A stretch of 64,000 nt of DNA from Linanthus parryae. Lineage: Eukaryota > Streptophyta > Magnoliopsida > Ericales > Polemoniaceae. Positions within the stretch are counted from its first letter, which is position 1. The number at the start of each line of letters is the position of its first letter. Shown here in pieces: positions 32,290 to 41,929 of this stretch. Both the position numbers and the translations under genes were made by a program. The stretch spans positions 11,538,501 to 11,602,500 of the forward strand of contig JALGPY010000008.1 of assembly GCA_023055425.1 (NCBI GenBank), written 5' to 3'. Below the pieces are notes generated by a model. It ran no database searches. It was not told where the DNA came from and was given only the letters and a program-made list of their open reading frames with translations.

Positions 32290-33897
32290 TTATAATAGAT
32301 CTCCTAACTAACCAATAGAGTTTATTCATAGTCAAACCCTCATATGAATCTTTTATCGGGAAGCAAACATGTTTCAGTTTCTGGTAATGAAGAAAACAAA
32401 CCTCATCCTAGAATTATGTCATGCTACAACAAGTGTTTCTCTAATTTCCTAACTATTGTACATTGCCTGAGTCTCTAACTTAAATCGTGCCCATCTGAGA
32501 GAACAACTCCAGTGATATATTATGAACTAGAAAAACCTAGATTCAGTTAGAAACGAGTGACTCTTGATGACCGCCAGGCCAAGGGCAAAATGGATCTGAA
32601 AGCGAAGGGGAGGACATAAGGGCCAAACAACTAATGGTAAAGTTGTTACTTAGTCGTGGCAACATGGCAACGTGACAGAAGGTTATTGGATGAGTTGTTA
32701 GTTGTTAGCTGTTAGAAGGCGGGTCTCGCCGCGTATAAAAGTACCTACATGGAGTAACAGGGAACTCACCTGGTTGTAAGATCAACTGATCAAATACGGT
32801 TGCTTTCACTCCCTCTCCTGTAATTGTTTTTGCGGTTCTGTTTGTGAAGTTAATTGCAGTTTCATGGATCTTGAATCAAGATTGAGCGGATTAGGGTTCG
32901 TATTCATGATCGAATTCATCATTTATGGCAATCTTTTTTTTGATAAGTGAAGATTATATTATAAACAGAACGGCAAGAGTACAAGATTGATCAACTCAAT
33001 TGTTGATCATATCATATAAGTCAGAGAGGGGAGAAGTTGAAGTGGAGAAATTCCCTTCACACCAGAAACGGAAAGTATATAGAAACTTAGTCCTCAATTG
33101 GTGCATAGACATATACATCTCCTTAAAAATTCGATGATTGCGCTCCCGCCAAATTTGCCAAATAATACACAAAGGTGCTATTCGCCAGATCATTTTCCGA
33201 GTTGAGCCTTGACAACCATAAAACCAGCATTCTAACTGTGTCTTCATATCTATCGGTTGTACCCACTGGATCCCGAACACGGCCCAAATAATTTCCCAAA
33301 GACTCCTTGCAGCTAGGCAATGTAGGAAGAGGTGAGACACTGTTTTCTCGTCACCGTAACACATCACACACCTATTTGCAAGCTGGAATCCTCTCTTCTT
33401 CAGATTATCAATGGTGAGAATAGAATTTCTAACTGCCGTCCAAGAAAAAAATCCCACTTTTAAGGGAGCACCAGACTTCCACACCATTCGATGAGGAAAG
33501 TAGACGTGAAAACCATTCAAAACGGTGTAAAACCCTGCCACGGTAAACTTCTCTTTATGGCAATCTGAATTGCAACATGGTCAAATTTGTGATTGATCGA
33601 ATTAGCTTCCCTAGCTTATTGGTAGTATTTGAGATTTATGATCAGCAGCCTACACTACTATGATAGAGAATCAACATTACATGAGACATATTCAAGATCA
33701 ATCAAGATCGTATTTGATAATACTATGCGAATGATGCAAAGACAAGAAGAGATTGCGTAAATAACAAAATAGGTCCTTAAAAAATACAAAGTAATTAAAT
33801 AAGAAAAGAAACTGTGTTTTTAAAGGAGAAAACTCGAACATGAAAACGTACATAGTAGATCCATAAAAAATAATTAGATGAGCAGGGAACATTTAAA
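32290..33897. repeat. Duplicated 3' flank of F-box genes, copy A
   Basis: From CTCCTAACTAACCAATAGAG onward the sequence runs parallel to 45188-46302, up to the 3' end of the intact gene at 33898. Copy A additionally carries the truncated LINE at 32935-33553. A shorter related stretch lies at 52865-53086 before the third intact gene. No gene lies between. Confidence 0.8.
32935..33553 (-). mobile_element. 5'-truncated LINE, 619 bp
   Basis: A perfect 13-bp duplication TTTATGGCAATCT lies at 32922-32934 and 33554-33566, and a T run (minus-strand A tail) follows the left copy. The minus-strand frame 33541-32996 encodes the zinc-binding zf-RVT region (GAPLKVGFFSWTAVRNSI, CVMCYGDEKTVSHLFLHC) through to the end of ORF2. 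It lacks RNase H, as some plant LINE lineages do, so it differs from the LINE at 22542. The paralogous flank at 45188-46302 has no LINE. Confidence 0.9.
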
Positions 33898-35049
33898 TCA
33901 GAAAGAGGGAGAGACCCAAATGTTACCCGATGTCACGTCTTTGGCTAGAACCTTTCGGGTTTGACCTTCCCATTTGTACATCCCCGTGCCCTCTTCACGA
34001 ATCGGGTATAATGTAACATATTGATTAGCATAGCCATCAGCATAATATATGCAATTGGATTTGGTTCCAGCAGCATCGGAAGCAGCTACAGCTGTAGCAC
34101 CACTACCCACAAAAATTGAGCTTTCACCGAAATCATTGATCTCTTGCCATTCATTAAAATCCGTCATATCAAACTTAAACACCCTAAAAGTTATATCATC
34201 TTGGACGTAATAATTATCAGGAGGCTGTCCGTGAAAAGAAAAATGGTGTCGCACCCCACCAGCAAGTAGTAGTAACTCACCACCACATTCGACCAAGTAG
34301 TCTTTAAGTCTATCATATGCAATTACCGGAGCATATAGTCCAACATCATGTGACGTGCCAGAACACATATTCAAAAGAATAAGCTCTCCTCCTCTATTAA
34401 TCGCATAAAACTGATCCTTGTAGTACACCACATCCTCGCAGTACTCATAGGGCTTTGTTTTAATCGCAGTCCAGATATTGTTCCCAGGTTTCCAAAAGGC
34501 AACATTAAAACCTTTGAGAATGACCATTATGACATAGTCCTCAGTTTCGGAAGGACTAGCCGATAACGCTGCTCTGTCCAACAATCTCCTATTCGACAAG
34601 TCCAACGTGTACATGTAGTTCTTGAATGTTTTCGGGTGAGGAAGACATATGTGGACCCCAGTCAGAGGATGCACCAATGCCATCTCATCCGCTTCATTGC
34701 TTGTTATTAACCAACCCTTTGAGCTAATGCAACACACCCATGATCGTGCTCCGGGGAGCTCCACTCTGCGAACCATACCTCCCTTTGTCAAACTCACAAA
34801 GCTTCGTTGATTTTGTCCATTTTCTTCTGCAATCATAAGCCATGGAATTTGCCTTTGAGCAGCTGAGTGATTGAAATTTTTCTTAACAGCTACAGATCTC
34901 CATGACCTGCAAACTCCACCAAAAGCCACGAAATCTTCGTAGGAATGTGTTCGTTTCGCGATCAAAGTCAAGAGATCAGATGGAAGTTCAGCCCAATCAC
35001 CCATCCAGGTCACAAACCCTTCTCCTGCCGAAGCCATCAAAACCTTCAT
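33898..35049 (-). CDS. F-box/DUF295 protein, intact, 383 aa
   Basis: A single-exon gene. The F-box covers about residues 18-58 (AELPSDLLTLIAKR, FGGVCRSWRSVAVK), followed by the DUF295 (KIB1-4) beta-propeller from about 75 to 370: SLTKGGMVRRVELPGA, SKGWLITSNEADEMALVHPL, SASPSETEDYVIMVI, YLVECGGELLLL, SNCIYYADGYANQY. It ends NIWVSPSF like its relatives. F-box proteins present substrates to SCF ubiquitin ligases; the target of this one is unknown. Codon 16 (MGDWAEL) aligns with the start of the paralogs and may be the real initiator. A promoter block shared with two paralogs lies at 35096-35127. There are no frame breaks or missing motifs. Confidence 0.93.
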   Translation of the reverse strand: MKVLMASAGEGFVTWMGDWAELPSDLLTLIAKRTHSYEDFVAFGGVCRSWRSVAVKKNFNHSAAQRQIPWLMIAEENGQNQRSFVSLTKGGMVRRVELPGARSWVCCISSKGWLITSNEADEMALVHPLTGVHICLPHPKTFKNYMYTLDLSNRRLLDRAALSASPSETEDYVIMVILKGFNVAFWKPGNNIWTAIKTKPYEYCEDVVYYKDQFYAINRGGELILLNMCSGTSHDVGLYAPVIAYDRLKDYLVECGGELLLLAGGVRHHFSFHGQPPDNYYVQDDITFRVFKFDMTDFNEWQEINDFGESSIFVGSGATAVAASDAAGTKSNCIYYADGYANQYVTLYPIREEGTGMYKWEGQTRKVLAKDVTSGNIWVSPSF

Positions 35050-35095
35050 TACGGCTGATGATCGTGTTAAACCGTTCTAAAAACCCTAACCCATG

Positions 35096-35127
35096 TGTTA
35101 TTTGATAGTAAGCCCCTTTAAATTAAC
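35096..35127 (-). promoter_or_regulatory. Conserved promoter block, F-box gene at 35049
   Basis: On the minus strand it reads TTAATTTAAAGGGG, a short gap, then ACTATCAAATAACA, 50-80 bases before the ATG. The same arrangement lies before the genes at 47466 and 54184. TTTAAA may serve as the TATA element. Confidence 0.55.
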
Positions 35128-35626
35128 TTTTATCGCGAAACTCTACCAGATGCTTGTTTTATCATAGAAATACTATGTATTTGTCGAATAATTGTAGAGA
35201 AAACACCTTTTGCCTATCTCAGTCACAAAAAAGTCGGTTATGTTGTTGCATTGTCTATTTTTTACGTCAGTATCAATCAAGTTTTTTGAGAATAATAGGT
35301 ATATCACCACTTTACTTAATACTCTGTTCGCTGACGTGTGTGTGTCCTTTTTCTTCATGATAAAATTGTCTCAAGTCTATATAAACACAGACTCCTCTCT
35401 GACGTAACCCAAATTCTAGCAACCATGCCTAGATTCGCAGAATAAAACATCTTCCCTACCCACACCACCAACACAATTACCACTCCCTCGTAATTTGGTG
35501 ACATAATTTGAGCCATAACCAAGGATGCAATCACATGGTTTTAAGGAATGGGGGATGCAATTTAACAATTTCAATAAACTATGTAGGCAACATAAATCAA
35601 AGCCAAAAGGTTTTTTTTTCCAGATA
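35128..35626. other. Intergenic between F-box promoter and MULE
   Basis: It is partly homologous to 54290-54515 upstream of the gene at 54184. No gene is seen. Confidence 0.5.
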
Positions 35627-36279
35627 TTGTGGGCATATTCAATAACAGAAAAGGGTAAAAGACATTTTCCACCATTCTATTATGGAATAAACACATTTTT
35701 CCCCATGCACTATGGATAAATACATTTTGCCCCTGTGAAAGTTAAAAATTAACACCACACTAACAGAGGGGCGAAAAGACGAAAGTACCCCTAAAATTTG
35801 ACGAAATCACCCATTATAAATCCCTTCCTTCCCTTCTCCTCCTCATTTCCTAACCCTAAACCAATCATATCTCTTCCTCTCTCTTCCTCTTCTCGTCTGT
35901 CATTTGTTTTTCTTCTTTAACTTCTTTCTCACTTCACCCTCCCTCCTCTCACGGCAGAACACCACCATAAATCACTCATCACCGCCTGCACTTCCCATAC
36001 TCACCTCTGTCCCTCTCTCTCTCTCTGCCCGTTGGACCACCAAGAAGAAGATAAAAAGCAAGATTCGATGGGTGTGAGCTTTCTGGGTGGAGGCCTTTAG
36101 TTCACCACCGCTCCCACTGCTGCGGCTTCCTCCCTCTGGGTTGGAGGGGTTAACTCCAGGTCGTGGATTCAATAAGAGGTCTGGGGTATAATTGGAATCT
36201 AATTGGGCTGATATTCGGTGGTTGCAGAGGTGATGGAGGGGTGGAGGGTAGAGGCAGTGGTTCTATGGTTGGGTTTACA

Positions 36280-36395
36280 GTGTTGAACTGAATAATTGAA
36301 TTTTAATGATAAACAAGCTAATACACCGGGGTTTTTATAAACTGAGATAAGGACTATAAATGTAAATACTAATTCTGATTAATTACTATTATGTC
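36280..36395 (-). repeat. Possible divergent LTR ending the Copia pol fragment
   Basis: It follows the purine tract CTTGTCGGGGCG on the minus strand and begins TATAAGACATAATAG. It has a layout like the 124-bp LTRs (start TATAGGAAC, internal TATAA box, TTATCATT, ...TTCA end) but low identity. It may be the third LTR. Confidence 0.4.
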
Positions 36396-38073
36396 TTATA
36401 CGCCCCGACAAGGTGGAGGATCTAGTCGATACTCCAAGCTTGGACCGTAACGAAAGAAAGGCCCCCTAGAGAGAGGCTTGGTGAGACAATCAGCAAGCGG
36501 GTCCGCATACAAAACATGAGACACACGAAGAATGCCAGCGTGAAATTGTTCACGAACAAAATGAAAATCAAGGGCAACGTGCTTCATTCGAGAGTGAAAC
36601 ACCGAATTTGAACAGACATAGTTGGTGCCCATGTTATCAAATTAAATGACTGGTGCAGAGGGCAAAGGACCACCAAGCTCAGCAATAAGAGAGCAAAGCC
36701 AACGTATCTCAGCTCACGCACCAGCAACAGCCCAATACTCAGCCTCAGTATATGGTCGAGCAATCGTACGTTGTTTCTTCGAGCTCCATGAGATGGGTGA
36801 GCCACCAAGATACACCAAGTAACGAGAGGTGGATATATAGTCATCCTTGTCGCCTGCCTAGTCAGCATCAGAGAACGCATATAGTGTATGAGGACCCGAC
36901 GAAGCACCAAACCAAGATCAGCTGTCCCATGGAGGTACCGTAGCAGACGTTTGACAGCATTCCAGTGAGCTGTAGTAGGCCAGTGCATGAACTGAGAAAG
37001 TCAATTAACCGCAAAGGAGATATCAGGACAAGTGAGAGAGAGATACTGAAGACTTCCAACAGCCATCCGATATTCCTTTGCATCTGACAGAGCTGTACCA
37101 CTGTTAATCGTAAGATCAGCAGAAGTATCCATAGGCGTCTGCACCGGTTTGGCCGCAGACATGCTAAGGCGGTGAAGAAGGTCAAGGATGTACTTCTGCT
37201 ATGACAGGAGCAACCCCTCCGGATGCTGTAAAACCTCAACTCCAAGAAAGTAAGATAAATCTCCAAGATCTTTAAGAGAAAACATGCGAGAGAGATCTTG
37301 GATACACTACTGAACATATGATGCATCAGATCCGGTAATAACAATAACATCCACATACACGAGAAAATACAGGATGATGCGCGAGTGACGATAAATAAAC
37401 AATGATGTGTCATCACGAGAGTTAACAAATCCCTGCTGAAGTAGAAACGAGCGGAGTTCGGCGTACCATGCCCTGGGGGCCTTTTTGAGGCCATAGATTG
37501 CCTTATTGAGGCGACAGAGATGATGGGAATGATCCTGATCCACGAAACTAGGGGATTGCTGAATGTAGACCTCCTCATGGAGAGAACCCTGAAGAAAAGC
37601 ATTGTTAACATCCAACTGCTTAATGGGCCATTGCTGAGAGATGGCAATAGAGAGGACCAGACGAATGGTAGAAGGCTTGACCACTGGGCTGAAAGTGTCA
37701 TGATAGTCAATACCAGGCTGCTGATGAAATCTTTTGGCAACTAGGCGTTCCTACTAGAGGTCAATAGAACCATCAGGCTTTCACTTAATGCGAAACACCC
37801 ACCTGCAGCCAACCACATTAGTAGAACGAACTGGCAAAACGAGATCCCATGTATTATTCTGAACCAGGACATCTAATTCTGCTGCCATAGCGACTCTCCA
37901 CTGTGGGTGCCGAAGAGCCTTAGTGACTGAAGAGGGTTCGCAATCTTTATCAGTGGTGGGAAGAATAGCATGGAAGGTATATTTAGGGTTGGCCTAAAGA
38001 GTGCTATCGCGTGACGTCGATTACTGGTCTCCGTTGTCTTCTCATGCTGCCAATCACCGCTGCTTTGATACCA
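36396..38073 (-). pseudogene. Copia reverse transcriptase/RNase H fragment
   Basis: Minus strand. After a degenerate primer site (TGGTATCAAAGC at 38073) the frame fragments read HPQWRVAMAAELDVLVQNNT-like text, then [53 protein letters not shown] and YVDVIVITG, where the catalytic YVDD is changed to YVDV. RNase H follows in pieces, ending [13 protein letters not shown] and [11 protein letters not shown] at 36400. Gag, protease and integrase are missing and several stops are present. A long alternative frame at 37740-36868 is a shadow of this one. It cannot be active. Confidence 0.82.
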
Positions 38074-39074
38074 TATAGAATAGAATATTGTATTGAATGA
38101 TAATAATGCAGGACTACATCTCTTTATATAGAATACTAAGAAGCTACTAGAAGCTAGTTCAAAACTAATTGCTTATTTAGTCCCTATAGTTCCTATACGC
38201 CCCCGCAAGATGGAGGGTAGTGACGAGACTCCAATATTGTTCTTCAATGTAGCGCGGAAGAGTAAAATGGTCTTGGTATGGTTACCGGCGCCATGTTTTT
38301 GCCGATCATGAGGGAACGAGCTTCGATCCTCTTCGGTAGCGGCGGAAAACCATGCATAACTTTTGCTTTTTCCAATGGGAGTTTGGAGACGGAGACTAAG
38401 AACTAGGGTTTAGCAAATAGAAAAAGAAAAACAACATTCTGCTGGGAGGCACCATTTGGATCGACGACGAGGCATCAATTGGGTCTAGACCTGGACGCAC
38501 GTGCGGCCAGGACGTGATTGTCGGCGATTTGCGCCGACCTGCAGACTAGCGGAGATAGGCTTTTGTAGCCGGTTGGTGACTGGACAGAGTCCTATGCGAA
38601 GTGTGGAGGACCAGAACCATGAATGGAGGTAGCCAATTAGAGGGAACGAGAGATCGATCCTCTAACGGCTTGTGACGATCTTGGACTGGGCGTGCGACGG
38701 GAGTTGCTGGTGGCGGCGCTGAGCTTTGCGGGTGGCTGGAGGATGGTTCTGGTGTGTTGTGCGGTGGCCGGCTGAGGCGAAGATGATGAAGACCGACTGT
38801 GAGGAAGTCGGCGATATGTGACGGAACAACGTTGCAAATGAGATGAACAAAAGAAAATCTAAAAATTCTAGCGGGCGGCTTCTGGTGGTGCCGCCCGCCA
38901 GAGGCGGAAGCAAAAATTAAGTCACCAAGAGCGAACCTGCTCTGATACCATATAGAATAGAATATTGTATTGAATGATAATAATGCAGGACTACATCTCT
39001 TTATATTAAATACCAAGAAGCTACTAGAAGCTAGGTCAAAACAAATTGCTTATTTAGTCCCTATAGTTCCTATA
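38074..39074 (-). mobile_element. TRIM-like LTR element, 1.0 kb
   Basis: Minus orientation. The 124-bp LTRs at 38951-39074 and 38074-38197 begin TATAGGAACTATAGGGAC and end TTCTATA, a non-canonical TA...TA terminus instead of TG...CA. The primer site TGGTATCAGAGC (38939-38950) fits initiator tRNA-Met, and a purine tract (TTGCGGGGGCG) precedes the 3' LTR. The interior of about 750 bp has no gag or pol. Its leader (CTTGGTGACTTAATTTTTGC, then CTCTGGCGGGCGGC) matches those at 17040 and 47970. Confidence 0.87.
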
Positions 39075-39657
39075 TACAGAGAGGCGGCAATAGTGTAGTG
39101 GTCGAAGTTAATGGTTGTCTCGGTGGTTGCTGGGTTTTAAAATCATGACAGAGACAGAAAGAAATTGATCGCTTGGTGTTTTTGGGTTTGGGTATGATGC
39201 AGACGATGGTTGGGTTTGGAGAAGGAAGATGGGGGCGGTGAGGAAGGGCGATGATGGATATGAACTATTGGTAGGATATGAAGGTCTTGGTGGAATTGCA
39301 GGCGTCGTCCTTCTCCGACGTCTCCTCTTCCGGCGTCTCTAGATGCGACACTTCTATTGATGCTGGTTGTTTTAGTGGTGGTGTAGCAGAGGTGGTGATA
39401 CTGAATATATGGGCGGCAGTGGTGGATGGTGGATCTGGTGGTGATGAAATGGGATCTTGTGGATCAGGTAGACGGTGGATCCCCTGCTTCGGATGATTTG
39501 GTTTTGGGTTTCCCCATTCTGGTGATTTGATATTGGTATAGGGTTGAAATGTTAGTTCAAAGGTCAGGTTGTGTTATAGGGTTCAAGGTCCGGTTGTGGT
39601 TGTGGTGGTGATATTGTTTGTGGGGATTTGGTGGTAATATTGTTAGTGACGATTTGG
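39075..39657. other. MULE interior, right part, no gene recognised
   Basis: GT-rich sequence with many GGTGGTGG words. It has frames of up to 72 codons but no recognisable domain. It could be captured gene sequence, but I cannot show that. Confidence 0.35.
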
Positions 39658-40049
39658 TGGTGGTGGAGGTGGTGCTCAAGAACACCAAGAACATGATGCA
39701 ATGATGAACACAAATAATAAAAAAATGTGTTATTTGTCCATAATTTGTTAGTGTAAATGGTCACAAAAAAGTCAATTTGCACCCCTTCACTAACGGATTG
39801 TAACAAAATGGTGGTATCTGTCCACTCTCCTAACTCTGACACGGGGCACATTGTCACTGACAGGGGCACAATGTTTTTATCCCTAGTGCGGGGGGTGAAA
39901 TGTATATATTCCATAATAGAAGGTGGAAAATGTCTTCTACCCCGTAGAAAAGCGATCTTGTGGGCATTTCTTTCTTAAGAGTATATGTTGTTAGGCTTAA
40001 TTGCTGATTGCGTACCCGCAATATACCATAATTGGCTTATTCCAGTCCC

Positions 40050-40195
40050 TACGTCTAAAATGAGCTGATTGGAATTGAAATGGTGGTTCCAATCAGCTCA
40101 TTTTACCACCAAATGAGCTGATTATCACAGTGACATCGTTCCCTTATTGCAGTCCCTACGTCTAAGTATTATCACTCGCTTTAGACGTAGGGACT
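40050..40195. repeat. Small nested inverted repeats
   Basis: AGTCCCTACGTCTAA occurs at about 40050 and 40147 and inverted (TTTAGACGTAGGGACT) at about 40180, and AATGAGCTGATTGGAA pairs with TTCCAATCAGCTCATT at 40060-40105. A transcript would form two hairpins. It looks like a degenerate or doubled MITE, with no clear target duplication. Confidence 0.6.
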
Positions 40196-40319
40196 TCACA
40201 CACTATATATGGTAAGTATTGTCACAGTTTTTTTTTTTTTTAGAGAATACTACTCATACAGCAAATACTGTATATCTATCTAGAGTTACAATTCTAGGGA
40301 TACAACAGCACGCGCAAGA

Positions 40320-40672
40320 ATGAAGGGAAGGGGGTTTATGATGGGTGGTGATTGGGCTGAATTGACGCCAGACCTCTTGATATCGAGCGCTGAGCGCACA
40401 CATTCATTCGAAGATCGCGTGGCTTTCCTTGGTGTTTGCAGGTCTTGGAGGTGTATCAAGCCCAACTTGAATGCTCACTCATCAGCTTCTTCTTCTGCTC
40501 AAATCCCTTCGCTCATGCACTCTTCACAAGACAACGATTTCCGAGGCTTCACAAGCCTGACAAAGGGAGGAATGGTTCGCAGAATGGAGCTGCCCGAAGC
40601 CAGAGGCAGGCGTTGCATCACCACACCACTGGGCTGGTTAGTAACCGTCGCATACAAAGGACACGAGGCGAG
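40320..40672 (+). pseudogene. F-box/DUF295 gene, 5' half, opposite orientation
   Basis: This is on the plus strand, unlike most of the cluster. The start at 40320 reads MKGRGFMMGGDWAELTPDLL, with an F-box (RVAFLGVCRSWR at about 35-46) and the propeller start SLTKGGMVRRMELPEARGRRC and LGWLVTVAYKGHE. Family similarity then stops at a possible phase-1 donor GCGA|GTGCGT, the same place as the intron of the gene at 29723. No second exon is found before 45188. It is either truncated or has lost exon 2, perhaps through the Copia insertion downstream. The rest of the open frame, to 40763, is hydrophobic intron-like read-through (YIYIYLCSLLITVVF). Confidence 0.78.
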
Positions 40673-41081
40673 TGCGTATATATACATATATTTATGTTCC
40701 CTTCTAATAACTGTTGTTTTTATTTATTATGTTTTGTGCTGTGTTTTTGTTATGTGGTTTTGAGCCTTCTCAACACCAAAATTCCATTGTGAGTGAAACA
40801 TCACCACCAAACCCTTCGGAATGATTGATGTGAGATTATCCCTACACTTATCCCTCTCATACTGCACAGCAAACTGTCTGTCCCCCGAATCAGCTACTGC
40901 ACTATTCACATGTCAAAGAGACGTCAAAAAGTTAACTGGAAAGATTAAGAAAAAACACAACAAGCAGATGTCATGTAAGTCGGATTGAGTAGTCTGTGCG
41001 GATATTCTCAACCCCAAAAAGCCAGTTTCAATATAAAGTTTTCCCTAGCACTTGTAACATGACCACTTACATGTTACACAA
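40673..41081. other. Region after the truncated F-box gene
   Basis: AT-rich and intron-like at first. From about 40980 it may include the decayed 5' LTR of the Copia element (an AATATAAAG box near 41030), but no match to the 3' LTR can be shown. Confidence 0.35.
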
Positions 41082-41929
41082 TGTATCAGAGCTAGGGTTC
41101 TTGCTCCCTTTTCTTCTTCTTCTCTCCGGCCTCACGCCACTGCAGCTGATCCGGCGACCATTAACGCCAATCAAGCACCGTCCCTCAACCTCTACAAACC
41201 CTCGATTGTCCTCTGTTTTGGCGTAATACAGTCGTTTCTTTTTTACCTCACACCCCGTCCATTTGAATCGGAATCGAAAACCGAGCACAGTCCCAAAATT
41301 TCACGTCGAAACAACGCGTGACGCTCCCGCACGCGCCGTCGGAACTCCTGCTGCCCCGCCTCCACGCCGATCCACGCGCCACGCGGCTCCATCGCTCAAA
41401 TCCACGTGCGTCTCACCAAAACGCATCGGCTTCCGTGTGAGCCGTTTTCCCTTGTTCCGGCTCGGACGTCGGCTCAGCTTCCTTGTCAGCCGTTTCGTCC
41501 CCTGCACCGGCTCCACTTTAGCCGCATCAGACACGCGACTTCCTTCCGGCTTGGAGGTCAGCACGCGGCTCCATCTGAGTCGTGACTCTTTCTTGGCTCA
41601 TCTCTTAGCTCCTGGGTCAAATTAACCAAGCCAATTGATTCTCCGACCTGTTGACGGCTGTTTGGGCTCGATTTTGATCAAAATTTGACTTGTCCGGATC
41701 ATTTTTCAAAGTTTTTCGGCATTTTGAATCCGTTTCCAGACTCCGTTTTCGCGAAATTCGGTGCCTTCACTGCATTTTCTAGTACTCCATGGCCTCCACA
41801 ACTACATGGCCTACACCGAATCAGGGGGGCGATGGATTTGGCGTCTTGCACCGCTACACACTCCACCGCCTTCAACACTCGAACAAAGTGTACATCATCC
41901 GAACTCTAGCAAACGCCAACATGCTCTCA

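Larger units (their letters stand above)
35637..39957. mobile_element. Mutator-like element (MULE) with nested LTR elements
   Basis: Long terminal inverted repeats share GGGTA(A/G)AAGACATTTTCCACC, then TTCTATTATGGAATA and more, over 100 bases or so with mismatches. A 10-bp flanking repeat TTGTGGGCAT lies at 35627-35636 and 39958-39967; MULE duplications are usually 9-11 bp. There is no MURA transposase. The interior flanks (35830-36280 and 39080-39660) are CT- or GT-rich and gene-like in composition but have no identifiable domain. A TRIM-like element and a Copia pol fragment occupy the centre. Confidence 0.78.

Noticed and set aside
36868..37740. 290-codon open frame on the minus strand
   Set aside because: It is the shadow of the Copia RT frame (37684-37307); the Leu/Ser-rich translation has no domain while the other frame reads clear RT motifs.
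38546..39016. 156-codon frame on the minus strand
   Set aside because: It starts in the LTR and crosses the primer site and leader of the TRIM-like element; it shows no gag motif.
40050..40195. MicroRNA gene
   Set aside because: The nested inverted repeats are explained by a decayed MITE; no conserved miRNA is recognised.
41263..41625. 120-codon frame before the Copia protease
   Set aside because: Arg/Pro/Ala-rich and without Gag helices or a knuckle; read as leader sequence rather than gag.
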